Positions 27,530 through 35,394 of a stretch of 64,000 bases of DNA are shown here, one piece after another. The notes below the pieces were generated by a model, which saw only the letters and a program-made list of their open reading frames with translations, did not search any database and was not told where the DNA came from. The translations under genes and the position numbers were made by a program. Origin of the DNA: UBA2336 sp031395485 (GTDB lineage Bacteria > Bacteroidota > Bacteroidia > Cytophagales > Cyclobacteriaceae); NCBI GenBank assembly GCA_031395485.1, contig JANNUS010000004.1, positions 84,572 through 148,571 of the forward strand, in the 5' to 3' direction. Each line of letters starts with the position of its first letter. Position 1 is the stretch's first letter.

Positions 27530-28559
27530 AATCTTTAAGCGAGTACTGCTCGCATTGTTGATCATTCTCACCATTCTAGTTATTGTGTACTGGGACCTGG
27601 TGAGTTACGGCCTAGGTCAGGGGAAAGGTCAGTTCACGATTATCTGGAATGCACGGCCAGTGGAGGAAGTTTTAAAGGATCAATCATTTCCGGATTCACT
27701 TAAATCTAAACTGCATCTCATTGAGAAGGTACGAGCGTATGCTATTGATTCACTCGGACTAAAGGATACTGAAAATTATAAAACGATTTACGATCAGAAA
27801 AGCGAAGAGATCATGTGGGTTGTTACTGCGTGTGAACAATTTCAACTCAAACCCAAGCAATGGAAGTTTCCGATTTTAGGTGCTGTTCCGTACAAGGGAT
27901 TTTTCAGTAAAGAGAAAGCAATTGCCTTGCGCAATATACTTGAGAAAGAGGGATGGGATACCAGCATTCGCAATCCAGGTGGCTGGTCAACACTCGGTTG
28001 GTTTACCGATCCGATCTTAAGTAACATGTTGCAGCGCACCGAGGGTGATCTCGCAAATCTTATCATACATGAAATGGTGCATGCCACTATTTTTGTTAAA
28101 GACAGTTTAGAATTTAATGAAAATTTGGCCACGTTCATTGGCGATCGGGGTGCCGAGCAATTTTTAATTGCCGAATATGGGATTAAGTCAACGGAATACA
28201 AGTTATACGTAAACGATGATCAAGACTTTACCAAATATTCCGAGCACATGCTTCGCGGTTCCGAAATGCTCGATAGTTTGTATCATACCATGCTGGTGGA
28301 AACTCCGTTGGATGAGAAGAAGAAAATAAAGGAGATGGCAATCAGGAAAATCGTGCTGTTATTAGATACGCTTAGCCTTACGATTAATCAAAAACCATCG
28401 GATCGGTTTAAGGAAAGACTTCCGAATAACACCTATTTCATGAACATGAAACGGTATCAATCCAAACAGTATATTTTTTGGAATGAGCTACGAAACGGTT
28501 TCCGTGGAGATCTTAAAAAATACATTCACTATTTGAGCGAAAAACATCCTTTTCTGTAG
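27510..28559 (+). CDS. Predicted membrane-anchored zinc aminopeptidase (PF10023-type)
   Basis: A 349-residue protein with one N-terminal transmembrane helix (about 10-30) and a soluble periplasmic domain. It carries the zinc-protease motif HEMVHAT near residue 187 and downstream NENLATFIGDRGAE, the arrangement of the 'predicted aminopeptidase' family (Aminopep, PF10023). The family has few characterised members. The start overlaps the upstream barrel gene by 20 bases, suggesting translational coupling. A later start is possible, but the basic residues before the helix favour this one. Confidence 0.82.
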   Translation: MQRRAGKIFKRVLLALLIILTILVIVYWDLVSYGLGQGKGQFTIIWNARPVEEVLKDQSFPDSLKSKLHLIEKVRAYAIDSLGLKDTENYKTIYDQKSEEIMWVVTACEQFQLKPKQWKFPILGAVPYKGFFSKEKAIALRNILEKEGWDTSIRNPGGWSTLGWFTDPILSNMLQRTEGDLANLIIHEMVHATIFVKDSLEFNENLATFIGDRGAEQFLIAEYGIKSTEYKLYVNDDQDFTKYSEHMLRGSEMLDSLYHTMLVETPLDEKKKIKEMAIRKIVLLLDTLSLTINQKPSDRFKERLPNNTYFMNMKRYQSKQYIFWNELRNGFRGDLKKYIHYLSEKHPFL

Positions 28560-28625
28560 GAAACCTGTTCCGATTAAGGAATTGTTAACAATGGGCTAGT
28601 AGATAAGAATGCCCTCATTTCTGGC

Positions 28626-28633
28626 TACCTTTG
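28626..28633 (+). promoter_or_regulatory. Possible -7 promoter element of the response regulator gene
   Basis: TACCTTTG matches TAnnTTTG and lies 17 bases before the ATG at 28651. No TTG is found 19-20 bases upstream, so it is a partial match. Confidence 0.35.
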
Positions 28634-28650
28634 TGTAAAATTTATAGACT

Positions 28651-29340
28651 ATGGCAACTAAGGCCGTTCACAAAGTATTAGTGGTTGATGATGAAGAACC
28701 GATTCAGGAACTTCTGAAATATAATCTGGAGAAAGATGGGTACGATGTGAAAACAGCGGGTGATGGTTTTAAGGCAGTTGATATCGCAAAGAAATTTCAT
28801 CCCGATCTTGTGTTGTTGGATATCATGATGCCCAAGATGGATGGCGTAGAAACATGTCGTTTGTTGCGCGAGATACCCGAACTTCAAAAGACGTTTATTG
28901 TTTTCCTAACGGCCCGGGCCGAAGAGTATTCGGAAGTAGCAGCGTTTGATGTGGGTGCTGATGATTATATCAACAAACCTATTAAGCCACGCGCGTTGAT
29001 GAGTCGAATTAGCGCACTATTCAGGAGAGACTTTAAGAAAACAAATCCTTCCAGTACCATTACTACTGGCGATCTCACCATAGATCGTACAAGCTATACC
29101 ATCAAAATTCAGAACCGCGAAATTAACCTTCCGAAAAAGGAATTTGAATTACTCTTCTTCCTTGCCCAAAATCCCAATAAGGTTTTTAGTCGTGAAGATC
29201 TGCTGCTCAACATCTGGGGATCGGATGTATATGTTCTAGCACGCACCGTGGACGTTCACATCCGTAAAGTGCGTGAGAAAATTGGTGAAGATTACATCAG
29301 CACCGTGAAAGGGGTAGGGTATAAATTCAGCCTCAGTTAA
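28651..29340 (+). CDS. OmpR/PhoB-family response regulator
   Basis: DNA-binding response regulator, 229 residues. The receiver domain (about 7-120) has the acidic pair DD near 13-14, phospho-acceptor Asp57 (LVLLDIMMPKMDG), the conserved Thr in FLTARAEE and Lys in INKPIKPR. The C-terminal winged-helix domain of OmpR type follows at about 130-229 (LPKKEFELLFFLAQNPNKVFSREDLL, RTVDVHIRKVREK, YISTVKGVGYKF). The partner histidine kinase follows after about 100 bases. The order resembles phoB-phoR, but phosphate control cannot be shown here. Confidence 0.94.
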   Translation: MATKAVHKVLVVDDEEPIQELLKYNLEKDGYDVKTAGDGFKAVDIAKKFHPDLVLLDIMMPKMDGVETCRLLREIPELQKTFIVFLTARAEEYSEVAAFDVGADDYINKPIKPRALMSRISALFRRDFKKTNPSSTITTGDLTIDRTSYTIKIQNREINLPKKEFELLFFLAQNPNKVFSREDLLLNIWGSDVYVLARTVDVHIRKVREKIGEDYISTVKGVGYKFSLS

Positions 29341-29437
29341 ATTCGTCAATTCGTTGATTCAATAATCGGATTTCATTCAGTCATTCAATTCCTTAGTTTT
29401 GCTAGGACAACCGACTTTAACGAATCATCGAATTACC

Positions 29438-30502
29438 ATGATTTACAGTTCACGGGTACTAGCATTTCTTATTGCCCTGTGTATTTCGCTCATTACAACA
29501 GCATTTTTAGCGCTATTTGAAAGGGTAGCTGTTAGCACGCTTGTATTCGTTTCCGCTAGCTCCTTTTTGGTTTCATTTATCCTAGTTTTTATTGTTCTTG
29601 AATTCTTAATCTTTCGTGAGATTAACAGGATTTACAGACTCATTGAAAAACTCAAGCGGAAAAGACAGCCCACCATATCCAGTAAAAAGAAGTTGGGTAA
29701 GATGAGTCCCGTTGAAAAAATTAACGAAGAAATACTCCAGCTCAATCAGCTCAAACAAAAGGAAATAGATGAACTGAAAAAGCTGGAAGCTTTCCGGAAA
29801 GAGTTTATTGCTGATATATCGCATGAATTGAAGACTCCGATTTTTGCTGCGCAAGGATTTGTTCATACGTTGTTAGATGGTGCGGTAAACGATAGAGCTG
29901 TACGGGGTAAATTTTTAAGGAAGGCTGCGAAGAGTCTCGATGGTTTAGATGCTTTGGTGCAGGACTTGCTCACCCTATCGCACATTGAGACGGGTCAGAT
30001 TAAAATGCATTTCGAAAAATTTGATTTATATGAACTTACCGAGGAGATAATAGAGCAATTGGAGGATAAAGCTGAAAAGCGAAACATCCGATTGCAAATA
30101 GAAGGTCATTTGCAAAAGGTAATGGTGTATGCAGATAGTCAACGAATTTCACAGGTGATGACCAACCTAGTTTCAAACGCAATCAAACACTCATTTGAGG
30201 GTGGTCAGGTTATGGTGAGCTTTGATGAGTCAAAAAAGTTGGTCAATGTAACAGTTAAAGATTTTGGAGAAGGCATTCCGGCTGAACATCAAGCTAGAAT
30301 TTTTGAACGCTTTTACCGCGTTGATAAAAGTCGCAGTCGTGAAAAGGGTGGCACAGGCCTTGGACTTTCCATTGTTAAGCACATTCTTGAAAACCATGGA
30401 ACTAAAGCTGAGGTTGAGAGTGCACCCGGAAAGGGATCCAGCTTTAGTTTCAAACTTCCCCCCTCAAAACCTGAGAGTCATTCGGAGGGAGTAGATTCTT
30501 AA
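29438..30502 (+). CDS. PhoR-like sensor histidine kinase
   Basis: Membrane sensor kinase partner of the upstream response regulator. I chose the ATG at 29438 (354 residues); the frame opens earlier at a TTG. Two membrane helices lie at about 5-27 and 32-57 with almost no periplasmic loop, so it may sense the membrane or a partner protein. The phospho-acceptor is His129 (DISHELKTP). The ATPase domain shows the N box QVMTNLVSNAIKHS, G1 DFGEGIP, F box FERFYRVDKSRSR and G2 GGTGLGLSIVKHI. Domain order and length resemble the PhoR/BaeS group without a PAS domain. Confidence 0.93.
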   Translation: MIYSSRVLAFLIALCISLITTAFLALFERVAVSTLVFVSASSFLVSFILVFIVLEFLIFREINRIYRLIEKLKRKRQPTISSKKKLGKMSPVEKINEEILQLNQLKQKEIDELKKLEAFRKEFIADISHELKTPIFAAQGFVHTLLDGAVNDRAVRGKFLRKAAKSLDGLDALVQDLLTLSHIETGQIKMHFEKFDLYELTEEIIEQLEDKAEKRNIRLQIEGHLQKVMVYADSQRISQVMTNLVSNAIKHSFEGGQVMVSFDESKKLVNVTVKDFGEGIPAEHQARIFERFYRVDKSRSREKGGTGLGLSIVKHILENHGTKAEVESAPGKGSSFSFKLPPSKPESHSEGVDS

Positions 30503-30520
30503 CTTGCCTTATCTACAGTT

Positions 30521-30645
30521 CATTTCGAAGGAGTAACGAGCCTTCATTTAAATAGACCGAACGAAACACGACTGAGAAATCCCCCAAGGATAAAGGGACT
30601 TCTCACTTCCCATATTCCATCGCGCATTCTCCTTTCGAAGTGACG
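30521..30645. repeat. Dispersed intergenic repeat, CATTTCG...AAGTGACG family, copy 1
   Basis: Carries the ordered words CATTTCG (30521), GAGAAATCC (30574-30582), GGACTTCTC (30596-30604) and AAGTGACG (about 30638). The same four words appear in the same order at 47825-47938. It fills most of the 218-base gap between the sensor kinase and the pseudouridine synthase genes. Confidence 0.55.
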
Positions 30646-30720
30646 TTTTGTTTACTTTACATGAGATCAGGCGTCTGCGGTACCGACTGAATTTAATCCT
30701 TACTTTTGCCAACTCATTAA

Positions 30721-31449
30721 TTGAAACCATTGAAGTCACCTAGAATAAAGATTGAAGATTTGATCCTGTGGGAGGATGATGATTATTTCGTATTGAATAA
30801 GCCGCCTTTTGTTTCAACCCTTCAGGATCGGGCCGATCCAATTAACCTGTTGGGGCTAGCGAAGCAGTATTCGGATGATGCCCAAGCTTGCCATCGGTTG
30901 GATAAAGAGACATCGGGTGCCATTGCCTTTGCCAAAAACCCAGAAGCCTATCGTCACCTGAGTATGCAATTCGAAAACCGGCAGGTTGATAAAGTCTACC
31001 ACGCTGTAGCCGATGGTATCCAGAATTTTAAAGACGAGCTTGTGGACGCCCCAATATTAAAGCAGGATGACGGTATTGCCAAAATCAGTAAACGGGAAGG
31101 GAAGCCTGCCCAAACGTATTTTACTTCTTTAAGGTCGTATCGGTTTCATACTCTAATAGAGTGCCACCCCGTAACGGGTCGCATGCACCAAATCAGAGTT
31201 CACCTAGCATTTTTAAAGGCTCCAATCACAGGAGATGAGCAATATGGAGGGAAACCGTTTTTTCTTTCCAGTGTTAAAAGAGGGTTTAACCTGAAAAAGG
31301 AGACAGAAGAACAGCCTTTAATCAATAGAATGGCACTTCACGCTTATGCGCTGAAATTCACGAATTTAAAAGGCGAGAATATGGAAGTTGTGGCCCCATA
31401 TCCTAAAGACATACAGGCCCTCATACGCCAATTAGAGCTGAATACTTAG
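30721..31449 (+). CDS. RluA-family pseudouridine synthase
   Basis: Isomerises uridine to pseudouridine in rRNA or tRNA. The 242-residue protein has the catalytic Asp61 in CHRLDKETSG, and the RluA-type motifs VFHAVADG-like strand (VYHAVADG), TLIECHPVTGRMHQIRVHLA and the C-terminal ALHAYALKF. No N-terminal S4 domain is present, so it belongs to the short RluA/RluC-D-like group. The start is a TTG at 30721; a TACTTTTG promoter element sits only 12 bases upstream. Which uridine is modified cannot be told from the sequence. Confidence 0.92.
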   Translation: MKPLKSPRIKIEDLILWEDDDYFVLNKPPFVSTLQDRADPINLLGLAKQYSDDAQACHRLDKETSGAIAFAKNPEAYRHLSMQFENRQVDKVYHAVADGIQNFKDELVDAPILKQDDGIAKISKREGKPAQTYFTSLRSYRFHTLIECHPVTGRMHQIRVHLAFLKAPITGDEQYGGKPFFLSSVKRGFNLKKETEEQPLINRMALHAYALKFTNLKGENMEVVAPYPKDIQALIRQLELNT

Positions 31450-31468
31450 GCTCAAAAGTTCGTTCTCC

Positions 31469-31500
31469 TTTGGATTTATAGCATTAACCGATTACTTTTG
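31469..31500 (+). promoter_or_regulatory. Predicted promoter of the rplM ribosomal operon
   Basis: TTTG at 31469-31472, a 20-base spacer, and TACTTTTG at 31493-31500, a full match to the Bacteroidota consensus. The leader has a small CCTTT...AAAGG hairpin at about 31505-31517 that could serve L13 autoregulation, which is not demonstrated. Confidence 0.7.
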
Positions 31501-31552
31501 TGTCCCTTTTTGAAAGGAAGGGAGAATTTTATTGACTATTAACTGAAAAAAC

Positions 31553-32002
31553 GTGGATCATTTAAGTTATAAGACCGCTCACGCCAACAAGGCTTCTGTG
31601 GAGAAAAACTGGGTAATTGTGGATGCTAAAGACCAAGTATTAGGCCGTATCGCCAGCGAGGTTGCCAAAATTATTCGCGGCAAGCACAAAACCAGCTACA
31701 CACCAAACGTAGATTGTGGCGATCATGTAATCGTAATCAATGCCGAGAAGGTAAAGATGACCGGTAGAAAGTGGACAGATCGTGTTCTGTACACACACTC
31801 TGGTTTTCCAGGCGGCCAGCGTGAGCATACGCCTATTGGAATTCGCGAGAAACACCCTGAAAGACTGGTAGAGCATGCTGTAAAAGGTATGTTGCCAAAA
31901 AACAGACTGGGTAGTGAATTGTATAGAAGTCTGCATGTATATGTTGGAACAGAACATCCGCATGAGGCACAACAACCGAAGGAACTAAAGTTTAAACTAT
32001 AA
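31553..32002 (+). CDS. rplM: 50S ribosomal protein L13
   Basis: Structural protein of the large ribosomal subunit and an early assembly protein. The 149-residue chain is full length, with the N-terminal LSYKTAHANKASVEKNWVIVDA typical of Bacteroidota L13 and the conserved GRIASEVAKIIRGKHK, HSGFPGG and VKGMLPKNRLG motifs. The start is GTG. First gene of an operon with rpsI, seven bases downstream, and probably rpsB and tsf. Confidence 0.98.
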   Translation: MDHLSYKTAHANKASVEKNWVIVDAKDQVLGRIASEVAKIIRGKHKTSYTPNVDCGDHVIVINAEKVKMTGRKWTDRVLYTHSGFPGGQREHTPIGIREKHPERLVEHAVKGMLPKNRLGSELYRSLHVYVGTEHPHEAQQPKELKFKL

Positions 32003-32009
32003 TTAATTA

Positions 32010-32396
32010 ATGGAAATTATCAACGCAACGGGTAGAAGGAAAACTTCAGTAGCCAGAGTTTACGTAACTCCGGGGAAAGGTGACATTCGAGTAAACGCCC
32101 GTGATCTCAAGGAATACTTCCTATCTGAGATTCACCAAACATTGGTTAAGCAGCCTCTTGTGGCGCTTAAAGCCGAGACACAGTATGATGTAACAGTTAA
32201 CGTTGAAGGTGGTGGGATTAAAGGTCAGGCCGAAGCAGTTCGGTTAGGTATCTCCCGTGCGCTGGTTCAATTCAACGCTGAGAACAAACCTGTTTTGCGC
32301 AAAGAAGGTTTCATGACACGCGACTCTCGCATGGTTGAACGTAAGAAACCAGGTAGAAGAAAGGCGAGAAGGAAGTTCCAGTTCAGTAAACGTTAA
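32010..32396 (+). CDS. rpsI: 30S ribosomal protein S9
   Basis: Small-subunit protein whose C-terminal tail reaches the P-site tRNA. The 128 residues include NATGRRKTSVARVYV at the start, the GGG-IKGQAEAVRLGISRAL core and the conserved basic tail ending QFSKR. It is directly downstream of rplM, the standard L13-S9 pair, and 19 bases upstream of rpsB. Confidence 0.98.
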   Translation: MEIINATGRRKTSVARVYVTPGKGDIRVNARDLKEYFLSEIHQTLVKQPLVALKAETQYDVTVNVEGGGIKGQAEAVRLGISRALVQFNAENKPVLRKEGFMTRDSRMVERKKPGRRKARRKFQFSKR

Positions 32397-32415
32397 TTCA
32401 AAACTCGAAATCGAA

Positions 32416-33177
32416 ATGGCTAAAACATTAACATATCAGGATTTGCTGGAGGCAGGTGTACATTTTGGACACCTTACCCGTAAATGGAACCCCAAGATGT
32501 CGGAGTACATCTTCATGGAGAATAACGGTATCCATCTTATTGATTTAAATAAAACACTTGCTTGCATCGATGAGGCATCTTTTGCGATGAAGAACATTGT
32601 ACGTTCAGGTCGCAAGATTATGTTCGTTGCAACAAAAAAACAGGCGAAAGACATCGTTTGCGATGAAGCGAAACGTTTGAACATGCCGTACGTAACCGAG
32701 CGTTGGTTAGGTGGTATGCTTACAAACTTTGCTACTATTCGTAAGTCGTTGAAGAAACTTTCTCAAATCGACAAGATGATGAAGGATGAATCCTACTTAA
32801 ATCTTGCTAAAAAAGAAAGATTGATGCTTACACGTGAGAAAGCGAAGTTGGAGAAACAATTGGGAGGTATCGTTGACCTGAACAGACTTCCAGCCGCATT
32901 GTTTATTATTGATGTTAAGCGCGAGCATATTGCGGTGGCAGAAGCACAGAAATTGAACATACCCGTATTCGCTATGGTGGATACAAACTCTGATCCTTCT
33001 GTTGTTGATTTCCCTATTCCGGCAAACGATGATGCGTTCAAATCGATATCATTGATTACGAAACATATTGGTGAAGTAATTGAAGAAGCGTTGAATGAAC
33101 GTAAGAAAGACAAGGAAGAGGCAACGATGAAGAAGGATGAAGAAGAAAAGAAAAAAGTAGACGAAGCGGTAGCTTAA
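32416..33177 (+). CDS. rpsB: 30S ribosomal protein S2
   Basis: Small-subunit protein needed for S1 binding and translation initiation. I chose the ATG at 32416 (253 residues, MAKTLTYQDLLEAGVHFGH); the frame also extends upstream inside rpsI in another phase. Core motifs include HLTRKWNPKM, YVTERWLGGMLTNF and DLNRLPAALFIID. The C-terminus carries a Lys/Glu-rich tail (KKDKEEATMKKDEEEKKK), common in Bacteroidota S2 proteins. tsf follows after a terminator-like hairpin. Confidence 0.97.
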   Translation: MAKTLTYQDLLEAGVHFGHLTRKWNPKMSEYIFMENNGIHLIDLNKTLACIDEASFAMKNIVRSGRKIMFVATKKQAKDIVCDEAKRLNMPYVTERWLGGMLTNFATIRKSLKKLSQIDKMMKDESYLNLAKKERLMLTREKAKLEKQLGGIVDLNRLPAALFIIDVKREHIAVAEAQKLNIPVFAMVDTNSDPSVVDFPIPANDDAFKSISLITKHIGEVIEEALNERKKDKEEATMKKDEEEKKKVDEAVA

Positions 33178-33233
33178 CCTGCCGGTTGGTTAGTTAATTA
33201 GCCGATTAGCAAATTAATCATAGATAAAAGTAG

Positions 33234-33265
33234 GAACATCGGCATCACCGGTGTTCTTTCTTTTT
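33234..33265 (+). terminator. Terminator or attenuator between rpsB and tsf
   Basis: Nine-pair stem GAACATCGG / CCGGTGTTC with one wobble and a five-base loop, followed by TTTCTTTTT. It could lower tsf expression relative to the ribosomal proteins upstream. Confidence 0.7.
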
Positions 33266-33309
33266 AAAATCAAACCAAAAAAAATTATAATCTTAAATCT
33301 AAAATTGAA

Positions 33310-34137
33310 ATGATTTCAGCAGCAGATGTAAACAAGTTAAGACAAATGACCGGTGCCGGTATGATGGACTGTAAGAAAGCCCTTACCGAAGCTGAAGGTG
33401 ATTTTGAAAAAGCTATCGAAATACTTCGAAAGAAGGGGCAGAAAGTTTCTGCTTCCCGTTCTGACAGAGATGCAAAGGAAGGTTCTGTATTTGTAAAGAG
33501 CAGTGATGATAAAAAGGAAGCCGTATTGATCGCGTTAAATTGTGAAACGGATTTCGTAGGTAAGAATGAAGAATTCCAAAGCCTGGGTAAGTTGATTGCC
33601 GAGACAGCATTTGCGAGTAAGCCTGCAACCAAAGAGGCGCTTCTTGCAATTAGTGTTGGTGGTCTTACAATCCATGATAAAATTGTAGAGCTGATTGGTA
33701 AGATTGGTGAGAAGCTTGAAGTAAGCGAGTACATTCACATGAAAGGTGAAGCCGTTGTAGCCTATATCCACGCAGGTGCGAAATTAGGTGTATTGGTTTC
33801 GTTAAAAGGTGTTAACGGTAAAGACGTAACGGATGCTGGTAAAGATGTAGGGATGCAAATTGCCGCCATGAACCCGGTAGCTGTTGACGAATCTTCGGTT
33901 GATAAAACGGTGATTGCAAAAGAACTGGAGATTGCGAAAGCACTCATCCTGGCAGAAGGCAAACCTGAGAACATGGTGGAAAAAATTGCAGCAGGTAAGT
34001 TGAATAAGTTCTTCAAAGAAAGCACACTGTTGCCGCAAACATTTGTGAAAGACAACTCGAAAACTGTTGCTCAATACTTAGACAGTGTATCCAAAGGTTT
34101 GACTGTAGCTGAGTTCAAGCGTGTGGCGATTGGGTAA
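33310..34137 (+). CDS. tsf: Elongation factor Ts
   Basis: Guanine-nucleotide exchange factor for EF-Tu. The 275-residue protein has the N-terminal UBA-like domain with VNKLRQMTGAGMMDCKKAL, the core motif NCETDFVGKN that inserts into EF-Tu, and two core subdomains. Length matches the family. It follows rpsB as in most bacteria, but a hairpin lies between them, and the 33290-33309 leader is AT-rich with no Shine-Dalgarno sequence. A strong terminator follows the stop. Confidence 0.97.
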   Translation: MISAADVNKLRQMTGAGMMDCKKALTEAEGDFEKAIEILRKKGQKVSASRSDRDAKEGSVFVKSSDDKKEAVLIALNCETDFVGKNEEFQSLGKLIAETAFASKPATKEALLAISVGGLTIHDKIVELIGKIGEKLEVSEYIHMKGEAVVAYIHAGAKLGVLVSLKGVNGKDVTDAGKDVGMQIAAMNPVAVDESSVDKTVIAKELEIAKALILAEGKPENMVEKIAAGKLNKFFKESTLLPQTFVKDNSKTVAQYLDSVSKGLTVAEFKRVAIG

Positions 34138-34160
34138 TTCATTATTCATTAAAATATTGA

Positions 34161-34186
34161 AAAGGAGCTGTGAAGCTCCTTTTTTG
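34161..34186 (+). terminator. Rho-independent terminator after tsf
   Basis: Nine-base stem AAAGGAGCT / AGCTCCTTT with a GTGA tetraloop and a T run. It closes the rplM-rpsI-rpsB-tsf block. Confidence 0.85.
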
Positions 34187-34189
34187 TTT

Positions 34190-35188
34190 TCAACTCTTTA
34201 AACTCATTTTAGTCTTCAATGCCTCCAGCGAACAACAATAACGGGAGTTTATGTTGTTGTTGGGATGTTGGATAAAATATTTCAAGACAACAGTTTCTTC
34301 GGTACTTATTTTGCTGCCTGCCGAAAATGGTATTTCCTTTTCGATAAACGTATTTTCGTTAAAATCATCCTGTTGCTTTACCAGTACATTACGAATACCA
34401 ATGGCAAGTTTGGTCTTTACACTGATGGTGTTGGAAATACCAAAAAGTACTTCCGGGCTTGTTTCGTTGCCGACATTAAAGATGTGATTTTCCTTTTCAT
34501 CAAAAAGTTGATTCTCACAATGGATGTAAAGTATGCCATCCCGAATTTCAATTAAACTACTCTTATAGGGATGGCCCTCCGTCAGGGTTTCGGCATAAAT
34601 TTGTCCACGTTGATCCATTCCAATAATGAAAGGTGCCTTCACTAACGTTTCGCTATTGTCGGACTTTTGGTAGTAGAGGTTGTAGCTTCCCAGGTAATAA
34701 TTTTTTAATAAATCCTGCGGCCCACTTCTTCGGGTTACCCGTGTTGCAATGTTTCTGAAAATACCCGAGGATTCAATTTTTTTCCAATTATCCCACTCAG
34801 CAATTTCGATGTTAAGGAATACCAGCAACACATTAAGCTTGGTATTTTTAGCTTTCCCTCCATTCCAATAACTGTGTAATGTTTTGCTGCTAATCCAATT
34901 GAAGCTTCTTTTAATCCGATTGAGGTGCTCAATGAATGCTTCATCGCTTGAGAGTTTATTGTTGAATAAAATACTTTGAAGATGATCTTTTCCAATGATT
35001 AGTTTTTCAGTTATGAGGTTAGGGTTTTGCAGAGCATGTTGTGTGACCTTTTTATTAACTCGCCTAGCAATGAACTCAAACACGGTGCGATTGAATTTCT
35101 TCCAATCCAATCCCAGCCCACTCGTTAAGAGTTGCTCATTCAATTCTGGATTTGCCTCTATGGCTTCTTTTATTCGTTGTGGGATCAT
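34190..35188 (-). CDS. Putative DNA-binding regulator divergent from susC
   Basis: A 332-residue cytosolic protein with no named family. Residues about 95-130 (FNWISSKTLHSYWNGG...LNVLLVFLNIEIAEWDNW) look like the helix-turn-helix found in many Bacteroidota proteins, in which a TL...Y recognition helix is followed by L..L..FL and W..W. The C-terminal half is beta-rich and could be a ligand or sensor domain. I chose the ATG at 35188 over the TTG at 35197. It lies divergent from susC with several ATTTGAC half-sites between, so it may control the amine cluster. The DNA-binding role is inference. Confidence 0.6.
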   Translation of the reverse strand: MIPQRIKEAIEANPELNEQLLTSGLGLDWKKFNRTVFEFIARRVNKKVTQHALQNPNLITEKLIIGKDHLQSILFNNKLSSDEAFIEHLNRIKRSFNWISSKTLHSYWNGGKAKNTKLNVLLVFLNIEIAEWDNWKKIESSGIFRNIATRVTRRSGPQDLLKNYYLGSYNLYYQKSDNSETLVKAPFIIGMDQRGQIYAETLTEGHPYKSSLIEIRDGILYIHCENQLFDEKENHIFNVGNETSPEVLFGISNTISVKTKLAIGIRNVLVKQQDDFNENTFIEKEIPFSAGSKISTEETVVLKYFIQHPNNNINSRYCCSLEALKTKMSLKS

Positions 35189-35394
35189 TGCTGTCAAATT
35201 ACTTAAATCTGACTTTGATTTGACCGTCAGATCTGTATTTATAATTTTGGCAGTTTAAATGCCTGAAAAGCAATTTATTAAGTGTTAGTATGGTAAATAT
35301 TTGACAGTTTTTTTGGCTGATTTGACCGATTTAGAATTGTATTTCGAATTCATTAGGGATAACCAAACATAATCTAACCCAATTCAAAAATCGC
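35189..35394. promoter_or_regulatory. Intergenic region with ATTTGAC half-sites between regulator and susC
   Basis: Holds three direct copies of ATTTGAC (35218-35224, 35299-35305, 35320-35326); two of them extend to GATTTGACCG (35217-35226, 35319-35328). One inverted copy, GTCAAAT, is at 35193-35199. A separate palindrome ATCTGAC-N12-GTCAGAT spans 35207-35232. No perfect TAnnTTTG promoter was found for susC. Confidence 0.5.
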
